A DNA stretch of 64,000 nt from Kineosporiaceae bacterium SCSIO 59966 (GTDB lineage Bacteria; Actinomycetota; Actinomycetes; Actinomycetales; SCSIO-59966): positions 1,488,001 through 1,552,000 of the forward strand of contig CP052876.1 in the NCBI GenBank assembly GCA_020881835.1, written 5' to 3'. This document shows, one piece after another, positions 26,890 through 35,229 of this stretch; position 1 is the first letter of the stretch; every line of letters starts with the position of its first letter. Below the pieces are notes generated by a model. That model ran no database searches, had not been told where the DNA came from, and saw only the letters and a program-made list of their open reading frames with translations. Made by a program: the position numbers and the translations under genes.

Positions 26890-27675
26890 ATGAGCGACGT
26901 CCTGCAGATGGCCGGCGTGACCGTGCGCCGCGGTGACGCGGTCCTGCTCGACGAGGTGGACTGGGACGTCGCCGAGGGCGAGCGCTGGGTGGTCCTCGGC
27001 CCGAACGGCGCGGGCAAGACCACGCTGCTGCAGGTCGCCGCGGCGCGGATCCACCCCACGAGCGGGGTGGCGGCCGTGCTCGAGGAGGTGCTCGGCACCG
27101 TGGACGTGTTCGAGCTGCGTCCCCGGATCGGTCTGTCCAGCGCGGCGCTCGCCGAGCGGCTGCCGGGTGGGGAGCGGGTCGCGGACGTCGTCGTCACCGC
27201 CTCCTACGGGGTCGTCGGGCGCTGGCGCGAGGCGTACGACGCCCTGGACCACGCCCGGGCCGCCGAGCTGCTCGCCGCCATGGGCGTGGCACACCTCGCC
27301 GACCGGCTCTACGGCACGCTCAGCGAGGGCGAGCGCAAACGGGTGCAGATCGCGCGCGCGCTGATGACCGATCCCGAGCTGCTGCTCCTGGACGAGCCGG
27401 CCGCAGGCCTCGACCTCGGCGGACGGGAGGACCTCGTGCGACGCCTCGGCGACCTCGCCGCTGACGCCGGCGCACCGGCCATGGTGCTCGTCACCCACCA
27501 CGTGGAGGAGATCCCACCGGGCTTCACCCACCTGCTGCTGCTGCGGGCCGGCCGGGTGGTCGCCGCCGGGTCGCTGCCGGACACCCTGACCGCGGAGCAC
27601 CTGGCCGAGACCTTCGGGATGCCGCTCACCGTGGAACGGCACGGCGACCGGTGGACGGCGCGCGCCTTCGGCTGA
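26890..27675 (+). CDS. ABC transporter ATP-binding protein
   Basis: This is a stand-alone 261-residue ABC ATPase with Walker A GPNGAGKTT, signature TLSEGERKRVQIARAL, Walker B LLLDEPAAGLD and H-loop LVTHHVEEIP. The SEGERKR form resembles ModF/YjjK-like cytosolic ABC ATPases. No permease or binding protein lies beside it, so its partner is unknown. TAGGGT lies 7 nt before ATG and the intervening bases include AGGAG. The long upstream frame overlaps glgA and is a shadow. Confidence 0.88.
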   Translation: MSDVLQMAGVTVRRGDAVLLDEVDWDVAEGERWVVLGPNGAGKTTLLQVAAARIHPTSGVAAVLEEVLGTVDVFELRPRIGLSSAALAERLPGGERVADVVVTASYGVVGRWREAYDALDHARAAELLAAMGVAHLADRLYGTLSEGERKRVQIARALMTDPELLLLDEPAAGLDLGGREDLVRRLGDLAADAGAPAMVLVTHHVEEIPPGFTHLLLLRAGRVVAAGSLPDTLTAEHLAETFGMPLTVERHGDRWTARAFG

Positions 27676-27702
27676 TCGGGGCTGAGCGGCTCGGGCTGTG
27701 CC

Positions 27703-27736
27703 AGGATGACCGCGGCGCGAGGATGACCGCGGCGCC
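27703..27736. repeat. 17-bp tandem duplication upstream of nfeD
   Basis: AGGATGACCGCGGCGC occurs twice in direct succession (27703 and 27720) in the leader of the NfeD-like gene. The copies differ only at the last base. Confidence 0.8.
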
Positions 27737-27767
27737 AGGGCGCCCGCGAGACGAGGGGAGGGGGCCC

Positions 27768-28247
27768 GTGGACTGGCTGCGTGACACGCAGTGGCTGTGG
27801 TGGGTCGGGGCGGCGCTCCTGCTCGGCCTCATCGAGGTCGCCTCGCTCGACATGGTGTTCGCCATGCTCACCGTCGGCGCGCTGGCCGGCGCGGTCGTCG
27901 CGTTCGCGGGCGGGTCCCTGACCGCACAGGTCCTCGTCGCCACCGCGGTCGCCGGGCTGCTGCTCGTCCTGGTCCGGCCGATCGCCCTGCGCCGGCTGCG
28001 GCCCGCCGGGCCGGCGCAGCGGACGAACACCGCCGCCCAGATCGGCCGGCCCGCCGAGGTGCTGCGCCAGGTCACCGACCGCGGCGGCCTCGTCAAGCTC
28101 ACCGGCGAGGAGTGGTCGGCGCGCAGCGACGTCCCCGGCCGGGTCTTCGAGCCGGGCAGCATCGTCCGCGTCGTCCGGATCGACGGCGCCACCGCCGTCG
28201 TCGACGCCCCACCCACCGCAGGCCCCGAGGCCGAGGAGCCCCACTGA
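27768..28247 (+). CDS. NfeD-family membrane protein
   Basis: The 159-residue protein has an N-terminal membrane region (WWVGAALLLGLIEVASLDMVF and a second pair of segments to about residue 65) and a C-terminal OB-fold-like domain (GRPAEVLRQVTDRGGLVKLTGEEWSA...VRVVRIDGATAVV), the short NfeD1b layout. NfeD proteins partner with SPFH/stomatin proteins and may affect membrane domains. GTG preceded by GAGGGGAG was chosen. The stop overlaps the SPFH start (TGATG). Confidence 0.88.
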   Translation: MDWLRDTQWLWWVGAALLLGLIEVASLDMVFAMLTVGALAGAVVAFAGGSLTAQVLVATAVAGLLLVLVRPIALRRLRPAGPAQRTNTAAQIGRPAEVLRQVTDRGGLVKLTGEEWSARSDVPGRVFEPGSIVRVVRIDGATAVVDAPPTAGPEAEEPH

Positions 28248-29389
28248 TGGAGAACCTCCCGCTCTACATCGTCCTGCTGCTGCTCGTGGCGTTCACCGTC
28301 GTGACGCTCGTGCGGGCGGTCCGGATCGTGCCCCAGGCCACCGCCGTCATCGTCGAGCGGCTGGGCCGGTACAGCCGGACCCTCGACGCCGGGCTGCACT
28401 TCCTCATCCCGTTCGTCGACCGGATCCGCTCCCACGTCGACCTGCGCGAGCAGGTGGTGTCGTTCCCGCCGCAGCCGGTCATCACCTCCGACAACCTGGT
28501 CGTCAGCATCGACACCGTCATCTACTTCCAGCCGACGGACCCCAAGGCCGCGACCTACGAGATCGCCAACTACATCCAGGGCATCGAGCAGCTCACCGTC
28601 ACCACCCTGCGGAACGTCATCGGCTCCCTCGACCTGGAGCAGACGCTGACCAGCCGGGACAACATCAACGCCCAGCTGCGCGGCGTCCTGGACGACGCCA
28701 CCGGCCGGTGGGGCATCCGGGTGAACCGGGTCGAGCTCAAGGCCATCGACCCGCCGGCGAGCGTCCAGGACTCGATGGAGAAGCAGATGCGCGCCGAGCG
28801 GGACCGGCGGGCGGCGATCCTCAACGCCGAGGGCGTCAAGCAGTCCCAGATCCTCACCGCCGAGGGTGAGAAGCAGGCCGCGATCCTGCGGGCCGAGGGC
28901 GCCGCCCAGTCGGCGATCCTCGAGGCGCAGGGTGAGGCCCGCGCGATCCTCCAGGTGTTCGACGCCATCCACAAGGGCAACCCGGACTCGAAGCTGCTGG
29001 CCTACCAGTACCTGCAGATGCTGCCGCAGATCGCCCAGGGCGAGTCGAACAAGGTGTGGGTGGTGCCGACCGAGCTGACCCAGGCGCTGCGCGGGATCGG
29101 TGCCGCCCTCGGCGGCGAGCCCGGCGGGGCCGACCTGGACGGCGGACCCGGCGGCCTGCGTCCGGACGCCGGCGACCAGGGGGCCGGCGTCCGGCTCGAC
29201 GAGCCGGTCCTGCAGGACCCCGGGGAGGCGCTCGAGGCGGCCCGCAAGGAGGCGGCCGGCGCCACCGCCGAGGCGGAGCGGTCCACCCAGCGCACCCGCC
29301 GGACGGCGCCCGCCTCCGTCCCGGACCCCGCGCCGGCGGCGCCGGCGACCGGCGAGCAGCCACCCGAGGAGCCGACCGCCGGGTCGTGA
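28247..29389 (+). CDS. SPFH/stomatin-like membrane scaffold protein
   Basis: The 380-residue protein has one N-terminal membrane segment (LYIVLLLLVAFTVVTLVRAV), then the SPFH/band 7 domain (VPQATAVIVERLGRYSRTLDAG to about residue 190), a coiled-coil with repeated AEGEKQAAILRAEG, and a Pro/Ala/Gly-rich tail of roughly 90 residues. The region VWVVPTELTQALRGIG is typical of bacterial stomatins. It is translationally coupled to the NfeD-like gene, the known bacterial pair. Confidence 0.93.
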   Translation: MENLPLYIVLLLLVAFTVVTLVRAVRIVPQATAVIVERLGRYSRTLDAGLHFLIPFVDRIRSHVDLREQVVSFPPQPVITSDNLVVSIDTVIYFQPTDPKAATYEIANYIQGIEQLTVTTLRNVIGSLDLEQTLTSRDNINAQLRGVLDDATGRWGIRVNRVELKAIDPPASVQDSMEKQMRAERDRRAAILNAEGVKQSQILTAEGEKQAAILRAEGAAQSAILEAQGEARAILQVFDAIHKGNPDSKLLAYQYLQMLPQIAQGESNKVWVVPTELTQALRGIGAALGGEPGGADLDGGPGGLRPDAGDQGAGVRLDEPVLQDPGEALEAARKEAAGATAEAERSTQRTRRTAPASVPDPAPAAPATGEQPPEEPTAGS

Positions 29390-29405
29390 CCTAGGGTTGC
29401 CGCCC

Positions 29406-30182
29406 GTGGGCTGGGCGGAGGCGGTGGCGATCTTCCTCGCCGGGACGGCAGCCGGGACGATCAACACGATCGTCGGGTCGGGCACCCTGGTCACCTTCCC
29501 GACGCTCCTGGCGTTCGGCTACCCACCGGTGGTCGCGAACATCTCCAACAACATCGGTCTGGTCCCCGGGGGGGTTTCCGGTACCTGGGGCTACCGGCGC
29601 GAGCTCGCCGGCCAGGGACGGCGGCTGCGGCTGCTGGCGCCGATGTCGTTCCTCGGCTCGGTCACCGGGGCAGTGCTGCTGCTCACCCTGCCGGCGGAGG
29701 CGTTCGCCCGGATCGTGCCCGCCCTGCTGGCCGTCTCCCTCGTGCTCGTCGTCCTGCAGCCCCGGATCCAGGCGGCCCTGCAGGTGCGGCGGGCAGCGCT
29801 CGGCCGCACCCGCGAGAGCCGCAGCCACACCGCCCTGGCCGCCGGGGGCACCTACCTCGCCGGGATCTACGGGGGGTACTTCGGCGCCGCGCAGGGCGTC
29901 CTGCTCGTCGGCCTGCTCGGGTCGCTGCTGCCGGAGCCGCTGCAGCGGGTCAACGCGGCGAAGAACCTGCTCTCCCTCGTCGTCAACTCCGTAGCAGCGG
30001 TCGTCTTCGTCGTCGTGGCCTTCGACCGGGTGGACTGGGCCGTCGTCGGCCTCATCGCCGCCGGGTCGCTGCTCGGCGGCCTGATCGGCGCCGGCGTCGG
30101 CCGGCGACTGCCCGCCCGGGTGCTGCGTGCGGTCATCGTGGTCGTCGGCACCGTCGCGATCTGGCGCATCCTCGTCTCGTGA
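29406..30182 (+). CDS. TSUP/TauE-SafE family membrane transporter
   Basis: A 258-residue protein with about eight hydrophobic segments. The repeats GTINTIVGSGTLVTFPTLL and AAGGTYLAGIYGGYFGAAQGV are typical TSUP halves. Members move sulfite, sulfonates or other small anions; the substrate is not evident. GTG lies 8 nt after TAGGGT, so despite following the SPFH gene by only 16 nt it seems to have its own leaderless promoter. The stop overlaps the next start (GTGA). Confidence 0.88.
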   Translation: MGWAEAVAIFLAGTAAGTINTIVGSGTLVTFPTLLAFGYPPVVANISNNIGLVPGGVSGTWGYRRELAGQGRRLRLLAPMSFLGSVTGAVLLLTLPAEAFARIVPALLAVSLVLVVLQPRIQAALQVRRAALGRTRESRSHTALAAGGTYLAGIYGGYFGAAQGVLLVGLLGSLLPEPLQRVNAAKNLLSLVVNSVAAVVFVVVAFDRVDWAVVGLIAAGSLLGGLIGAGVGRRLPARVLRAVIVVVGTVAIWRILVS

Positions 30183-31030
30183 CCGCGCCGCTCGAGGGTC
30201 CCGCCGCCGGGGTCGTCCACGTCGACGACGCCGCCGACCCGCGGCTGGACGAGTACGCGCGGCTCACCGACGTCGCGCTGCGTCGGCGCCGCGAGCCCGC
30301 CGAGGGGCTCTACATCGCCGAGTCGCACACCGTGATCCGGCGGGCCCTGGCCGCCGGTCACCGGCCCCGGTCGCTGCTGATGGCCCCCCGCTGGCTCGAG
30401 CAGTCGGCCGACCTGCTGGCCGCGGCGGCCGCCGCGGGGGCACCGGTCTACGTCGCCCCGGAGCCGGTCCTGCGCGACCTCACCGGCTTCCACCTGCACC
30501 GGGGGGCGCTGGCGGCGATGCACCGCCCGGCGCTGCCGGCCCCGGCCGCGGTGGTTCGCGGCGCCCAGCGGCTCGCGGTGCTCGAGGACGTCGTCGACCA
30601 CACCAACGTCGGTGCGGTGTTCCGGGCCGCCGCCGGGCTGGGCGTCGACGCCGTCCTGGTCAGCCCGCGCTGCGCCGACCCGCTGTACCGGCGCAGCGTG
30701 CGGGTCAGCATGGGCACCGTCTTCCAGGTGCCCTGGACACGGCTGGACCCGTGGCCGGGGGGGCTGGAGGACCTGCGGCGAGCCGGGTTCACCGTGGCCG
30801 CCCTGACCCTCGGCGACGCCACCGTCACCCTCGATGAGCTGGCTGCGGACCTGACCGCTCACCCGGGTCGCCGGCTCGCCCTCGTCCTGGGCACCGAGGG
30901 TGACGGGCTCAGCCGACGCGCCGTCGCGGCCGCCGACATCGCGGTGCGCATCCCGATGGCCGGCGGGGTGGACTCCCTCAACGTGGCCTCGGCGGCGGCG
31001 GTCGCGTTCTGGGCGACCCGACCCGCCTGA
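30179..31030 (+). CDS. SpoU/TrmH family RNA 2'-O-methyltransferase
   Basis: This 283-residue protein has the SPOUT methyltransferase knot motifs: VVDHTNVGAVFRAAAGLGVDAV, LVLGTEGDGLS and IPMAGGVDSLNVASAAAV. The N-terminal about 100 residues form the TrmH substrate-binding-like domain (EGLYIAESHTVIRRAL). It should methylate a ribose in rRNA or tRNA; the target cannot be assigned. GTG overlaps the TSUP stop, so the two are coupled. Confidence 0.92.
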   Translation: MTAPLEGPAAGVVHVDDAADPRLDEYARLTDVALRRRREPAEGLYIAESHTVIRRALAAGHRPRSLLMAPRWLEQSADLLAAAAAAGAPVYVAPEPVLRDLTGFHLHRGALAAMHRPALPAPAAVVRGAQRLAVLEDVVDHTNVGAVFRAAAGLGVDAVLVSPRCADPLYRRSVRVSMGTVFQVPWTRLDPWPGGLEDLRRAGFTVAALTLGDATVTLDELAADLTAHPGRRLALVLGTEGDGLSRRAVAAADIAVRIPMAGGVDSLNVASAAAVAFWATRPA

Positions 31031-31046
31031 CCGCCGGTCCGCCCGG

Positions 31047-31577
31047 TCAGTCCTGCTGGTACGTCGGGGTGATCACGCCCCGGGCCAGGGTGTGCCCGAG
31101 CATCGTGAAGGACACGACCGTGGGGCTGGCGTCGGCGTCCACACCCAGGGACTCGCAGTCCAGGGCGTGGACGGCGAACACGTACCGGTGCGGCCGGTCC
31201 CCGGGGGGTGGGGCGGCGCCCCCGAACGCGCGGGTGCCGTAGTCGTTCCGGACGTGGAACGCCGGCCGGGGCAGGGCGTCGTCGCCGGCGCCGGCACCGG
31301 ACGGCAGCTCGGTGACCGAGGCCGGCAGGTCCACCACAGTCCAGTGCCAGAACCCCGACGGGGTCGGGGCGTCCGGGTCGAAGCAGGTGACGACGAAGCT
31401 GCGTGTCCCCTCCGGGTAACCGGTCCAGCGCAGGTGCGGTGACCTGTTCCCGCCGGCGGCGGAGTGCACGACGTCCATCGGCTCGCCGTCGCGGACGTCG
31501 TCGCTGGTCACCGAGAACGACGGGACCTGGGGGAGCAGCTCGTACGGGTCGGGTGCGACAGGTCGGTCGAGGTTCAT
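31047..31577 (-). CDS. YbhB/YbcL-family PEBP protein
   Basis: This 176-residue protein belongs to the phosphatidylethanolamine-binding/Raf kinase inhibitor-like family. Key blocks are [28 protein letters not shown] and [10 protein letters not shown], then [24 protein letters not shown]. There is no signal peptide. The biochemical role is unknown in bacteria. ATG follows TAAGTT by 6 nt. The gene is transcribed divergently from nothing close and ends 16 nt from the converging methyltransferase gene. Confidence 0.9.
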   Translation of the reverse strand: MNLDRPVAPDPYELLPQVPSFSVTSDDVRDGEPMDVVHSAAGGNRSPHLRWTGYPEGTRSFVVTCFDPDAPTPSGFWHWTVVDLPASVTELPSGAGAGDDALPRPAFHVRNDYGTRAFGGAAPPPGDRPHRYVFAVHALDCESLGVDADASPTVVSFTMLGHTLARGVITPTYQQD

Positions 31578-31586
31578 ACCCCGAAC

Positions 31587-32102
31587 TTACTCCGGCGGCG
31601 CGGACCCGGCTCCCCGGCCGCGGGTCCGAACCCTCACCGGCAGGACCGCCCAGAAGACCAGGAACCACACCCCGACCCCGGCGGTCAGCACAAAGGCGAC
31701 GGGCCGGTCGACCAGCGCGTCGACGGCGAGCAGACAGCCGCCCAGCATCGTCAGTCCGAGCAGGACGAGACCGCCTGCCGCCAGCCGCGAGCTGATCCGG
31801 ACCAGCTCCTCCTTGAGCCCCCGCCGGAACACCGTGCGGTGCAGCGCGACCGGGGCGATGAGGAGGGCCGTGGCCAGCGCCGCGCAGACGATCGTGGCGA
31901 CCAGGACCTGCCGGGTGAACGGGTCGGCGTCCTGCATGAGGGGGGTGAACGCGGCGGTCAGCAGGAACGCGAAGAGGATCTGCACACCCGTCTGGGCGAC
32001 CCGCAGCTCCTGGAGCAGCTCGTTGAGGTTGCGGTCCAGCCGCTCGTTCTCCGTCTCCCGCCGACCGGACACCGGGTTGATGCCGATCTGGTCGCTGGTC
32101 AC
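31587..32102 (-). CDS. DUF6328 family membrane protein
   Basis: The 171-residue protein has a hydrophilic N-terminus with RNLNELLQELRVAQTGVQILFAFLL, then four hydrophobic segments (FAFLLTAAF, VATIVCAALATALLIAP, LAAGGLVLLGLTMLGG, VAFVLTAGVGVWFLVFW). This fits the actinobacterial DUF6328 family, function unknown. GTG follows TACGGT by 7 nt (leaderless type). The gene is upstream of the PEBP gene by 9 nt and could also be its promoter-distal leader. Confidence 0.85.
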   Translation of the reverse strand: MTSDQIGINPVSGRRETENERLDRNLNELLQELRVAQTGVQILFAFLLTAAFTPLMQDADPFTRQVLVATIVCAALATALLIAPVALHRTVFRRGLKEELVRISSRLAAGGLVLLGLTMLGGCLLAVDALVDRPVAFVLTAGVGVWFLVFWAVLPVRVRTRGRGAGSAPPE

Positions 32103-32221
32103 CCCTGGGACCGTACCCGGTGGCGGGCGTCACAACCGGTCGGCCGGCGCACGCGGACGGTCATAGGATGTTTCGCGGTTCCCATCCCACAAGGACACCC
32201 CCCGAGCACCAAGGAGAACCT

Positions 32222-32638
32222 GTGAAGCGCGCACTGCTCGCCGCGTCCGCCGCCGCCGTCCTCGCCCTGACCGGGTGCGCCGCCGACGACGACACGACCA
32301 CCGCCGAGGAGACCACTGCGGCGGCGACGGAGACCACGCCGGCCGCCACCGAGACCACGGCGTCCTCGACCGACACCACCGACGCGACCGGTGGTCTCAC
32401 CGTCGTCGAGCTCAACCAGCAGGTCCGTGACGCCTGCCAGGCGGCGGTGACCGAGCGCCTCCCCGGCGCCGAGTTCACCACGCGCGGCAACCTGCGGGCC
32501 GCCAGCCAGGAGGGCGGGAAGATCTACACCGTCACCGGCACCGCCCAGGCCGACGGCACCGGTCACCCCTACACCTGCACGGTCTCCGTGCTCGGCGAGG
32601 AGACCACCGTGGACGAGGTGCTCGTCGACGGCGAGTGA
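32222..32638 (+). CDS. DUF4333 domain lipoprotein
   Basis: A secreted lipoprotein of 138 residues. The signal peptide ends in a lipobox ALTGC near residue 19. A Thr/Ala/Glu-rich spacer (about residues 20-58) leads to a DUF4333-like domain containing ACQAAVTERLPGAEF and the paired cysteines of YTCTVSVLG. Function is unknown. AAGGAGAACCT directly before GTG is a strong ribosome binding site, and TAGGAT at 32164 may be the -10 box. A strong terminator follows. Confidence 0.88.
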   Translation: MKRALLAASAAAVLALTGCAADDDTTTAEETTAAATETTPAATETTASSTDTTDATGGLTVVELNQQVRDACQAAVTERLPGAEFTTRGNLRAASQEGGKIYTVTGTAQADGTGHPYTCTVSVLGEETTVDEVLVDGE

Positions 32639-32672
32639 CCCCTTCGGGAGCCTCTGCCTCCCGGTCGGTGCA

Positions 32673-32706
32673 CGGCCCCGGACGCTACGGCGTCCGGGGC
32701 CGTTTG
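32673..32706 (+). terminator. Rho-independent terminator after the DUF4333 gene
   Basis: A perfect 13-bp stem (CGGCCCCGGACGC with its complement) with TACG loop, followed by TTTGACTT. It lies 34 nt after the lipoprotein stop. Confidence 0.85.
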
Positions 32707-32739
32707 ACTTCCGGTTCCGAACACGGTGATCTTCGTCTC

Positions 32740-34099
32740 GTGCAGACCTCGGTGCTCCCGAGCCGCTCCGAGCGGCTCGACCGGCTCCCGTTCACCTCCC
32801 GTCATCGGCGGCTCCTGCTCGGCTCCGGGATCGGCTGGGCGCTGGACGCCATGGACGTCGGCCTCGTCTCGTTCGTCATGGCCGCCCTCGCCGTCCAGTG
32901 GGGCCTCACCGACACCGAGCTGTCCTGGGTCGCCTCCCTGGGTTTCGTGGGCATGGCCGTGGGCGCGGCGCTGGGTGGCCTGCTCGCCGACCGGATCGGG
33001 CGCCGGTCGGTGTTCGCGCTGACCCTGCTCGTCTACGGGGTGGCCACCGGTGCCTCGGCGCTCGCCGGCACGCTCGCCGTGCTGCTCGTGCTCCGCTTCG
33101 TCGTCGGCCTGGGCCTCGGCGCCGAGCTGCCGGTCGCCTCGACGCTGGTCAGCGAGTACGCCCCGGCGCGCATCCGCGGCCGGGTCATCGTCGTCCTGGA
33201 GGCGTTCTGGGCCGTCGGCTGGTTCGCCGCCGCGCTCGTCGGCTACCTCGTGGTGCCGTCCGGGGACGACGGGTGGCGCTGGGCGCTGGCGCTGGGCGCT
33301 GGCGCTGGGCGCCGTGCCCGCGGTCTACGCCGTGATCGTCCGGCTCGGGCTGCCCGAGTCGGTGCGCTTCCTCGAGCGCGCCGGACGGACGCAGGAGGCG
33401 GAGGCTGCGGTCCGCTCGTTCGAGCGCTCAGCCGGCGTCGAGGCGCCGAAGGCGGTGGCTGACGCTCCGGCCGCACCCACGACCGAGGTCGCGGTCGAGG
33501 AGCAGCGGGGCATCGGGGCACTGTGGGGCGCCGCGTACCGGGTCCGGACCGCGGCCCTGTGGGCGGTGTGGTTCCTCGTCAACTTCGCCTACTACGGCGC
33601 CTTCATCTGGCTGCCGACGCTGCTCGTGGCCTCGGGCATGTCGATGGTGCGGTCCTTCGGGTACACCCTCGTGATCACCGCCGCCCAGCTGCCCGGCTAC
33701 GCAGTCGCCGCCGTCCTCATCGAGAAGTGGGGCCGGCGGCCCACGCTGGCGACCTTCCTCGTCGGTGCCGCCGGCGCTGCGGCGCTGTTCTCCGGGGCGG
33801 GGACCGAGACGTCCGTGCTCGTCGCGGGCATGCTGCTGTCGTTCTTCGTGCTCGGGGCCTGGGGCGCCCTGTACGCGGTGACCCCGGAGATGTACCCGAC
33901 CGCGGTGCGCGGCACCGGCGCGGGGTGGGCCGCCGGCTTCGGGCGGATCGCGTCCATCCTCGCGCCGCTGGCCGTCCCGGTGCTGCGGGAGGCGGGTGGC
34001 ACCGAGCTGGTGTTCCTCGTCTTCGCGGCCGCGTTCGTCCTCGCCGGCGCTGCCGCCCTCGCCCTGCCGGAGCGGCGGGGGCAGGCACTGGAGGACTGA
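32740..34099 (+). pseudogene. MFS transporter (sugar/aromatic-acid porter type), frameshifted by tandem duplication
   Basis: The first frame encodes the N-terminal half of an MFS protein (WALDAMDVGLVSFVMAALAV, DRIGRRSVF, RFVVGLGLGAELPVAST, about six membrane segments) and runs to a stop at 33462. The second half continues in another frame (WALALGAVPAVYAVIVRLGLPESVRFLERAG to the C-terminus at 34099), with six more segments. The shift sits at a perfect 13-bp tandem duplication (33286-33311); removing one copy restores a single frame of about 448 codons with family-like sequence across the join. GTG at 32740 is the best start but has no clear Shine-Dalgarno. Either an inactive or slippage-switchable gene, or an assembly error. 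Confidence 0.85.
33286..33311. repeat. 13-bp tandem duplication causing the MFS frameshift
   Basis: CTGGCGCTGGGCG is present twice in direct succession. The expected coding sequence needs one copy. Confidence 0.95.
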
Positions 34100-34179
34100 C
34101 CGGCTCGACCTGCTCCGCCAGCAGGGGGGCACGACCCGGCCCAGCAGGCCGACTCAGAGCCGGCCCGGCCAGGGCGAGC

Positions 34180-35229
34180 TCATGTCGGCCGTGCAGCCAG
34201 GACGCGCGCCGCCTCCCGCTCCGCCTCGGTGTTGGCGACACCGGCCCGCGAGCCGGCCAGCTTCGCCCGGATGTGCTCACCGACGGTGACGGGCGGGTAC
34301 GCCGACGTCCCGTCGGCGTCCAGGCAGGTCCGCAGCGTCTCGATGACGGCGTCGATGTTGCCGTCGTGGAAGAACGCGGCGGAGCGCCGGCGCTCGATGC
34401 GCCCGTCGACGACCGGTGGCTTCACCCGGTGCAGGGTCGACATCCACCGTTCGTTGGTCCACCGCGCCATGAGGTCGCCAAGGTTGATCAGCAATGCGCC
34501 GTCAGTGGGCATGACGTCGTGCCAGGCGCCCTCGTGGTCAAGGACCTGCAGGCCCTTCACCTGGTCGGCCCAGAGCACGGTGACGATGCCGTAGTCGGTG
34601 TGCTCGCTCATCCCGGTGAGGTCACCGTCGAGCGGCACCTCACCGGGCGGCAGGGCGTAGTTGTTCATCCGTAGCACGTCGAGGCTGTGGTCGGTGTACT
34701 GCTCGAAGAAGCCGCTCGGCAGGCCCAGCGCGTCGGCGAACATGGTCGTCAGGGTGCGCGCCACCCGGGTTGCCTCGCTGAAGTAGGCGGCCACCGCCTC
34801 ACGGAAGCCGTCGGCCTCGTCGGGCCAGACGTTCTCGGCGTACTCGACGACGGGCAGGTCGAGGCCTGGGTAGTCGCTGCGGGCGGCGCCGACGTTAAAG
34901 GCCTCGAAGAAGTCCTGCATCCGGCTGGAGGGCGCTAGCCCCAGGCTGAGGCTCAGCGACTCGGTCCTCGGCGGGGTGTACCCGCGGTTGATCTCCGGCC
35001 GGGTCCGATAGCTCTTCTTCACCTCCAGGGGCAGATCGAAGAAGGAGTCGAGTGCGTCGCCGAGGGCGTCGGTGACCGAGGTCGGGATGCCGTGGCCGAG
35101 CACCTGGACGAAGCCGACGGTGCGGGCGGCGTCGTCGAAGGCGCGGCAGACGGCGGCCCGGGCCTGCGCGGTGCCGGCAGGGTCGACGTACGCGGAGATG
35201 TCGACGACCGGCACGGTGAACTCGTTCAC
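34180..35229 (-). CDS. 2-oxoglutarate/Fe(II) oxygenase, isopenicillin N synthase-like
   Basis: This 349-residue non-haem iron oxygenase has the metal triad His-x-Asp in SEHTDYGIVTVLW and distal His in MSTLHRVKPP, with the 2-oxoglutarate-binding Arg-x-Ser in RRRSAAFF. The N-terminal DIOX_N part includes VPVVDISAYVDP and GFVQVLGHGIP. It is the last gene of an array encoding an ABC importer and an adenosine-deaminase-like protein in the purine island, and GTG overlaps the deaminase stop. The substrate is not known; a purine-related hydroxylation or N-demethylation is an inference from location. It is not of the TauD/XanA type. Confidence 0.88.
   Translation of the reverse strand: MNEFTVPVVDISAYVDPAGTAQARAAVCRAFDDAARTVGFVQVLGHGIPTSVTDALGDALDSFFDLPLEVKKSYRTRPEINRGYTPPRTESLSLSLGLAPSSRMQDFFEAFNVGAARSDYPGLDLPVVEYAENVWPDEADGFREAVAAYFSEATRVARTLTTMFADALGLPSGFFEQYTDHSLDVLRMNNYALPPGEVPLDGDLTGMSEHTDYGIVTVLWADQVKGLQVLDHEGAWHDVMPTDGALLINLGDLMARWTNERWMSTLHRVKPPVVDGRIERRRSAAFFHDGNIDAVIETLRTCLDADGTSAYPPVTVGEHIRAKLAGSRAGVANTEAEREAARVLAARPT

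Noticed and set aside
24835-27675. Very long open frames (946 codons here, 1100 codons at 11255-14557, 861 at 43164-45749) as giant proteins
   Set aside because: High GC leaves other frames open across neighbouring genes. Only the 3' parts match known families, and recognised starts with promoters or ribosome binding sites lie inside.
34100-34179. Terminator between the MFS gene and the oxygenase gene
   Set aside because: GC-rich partial inverted repeats exist, but no clean stem with a T-run on either strand.
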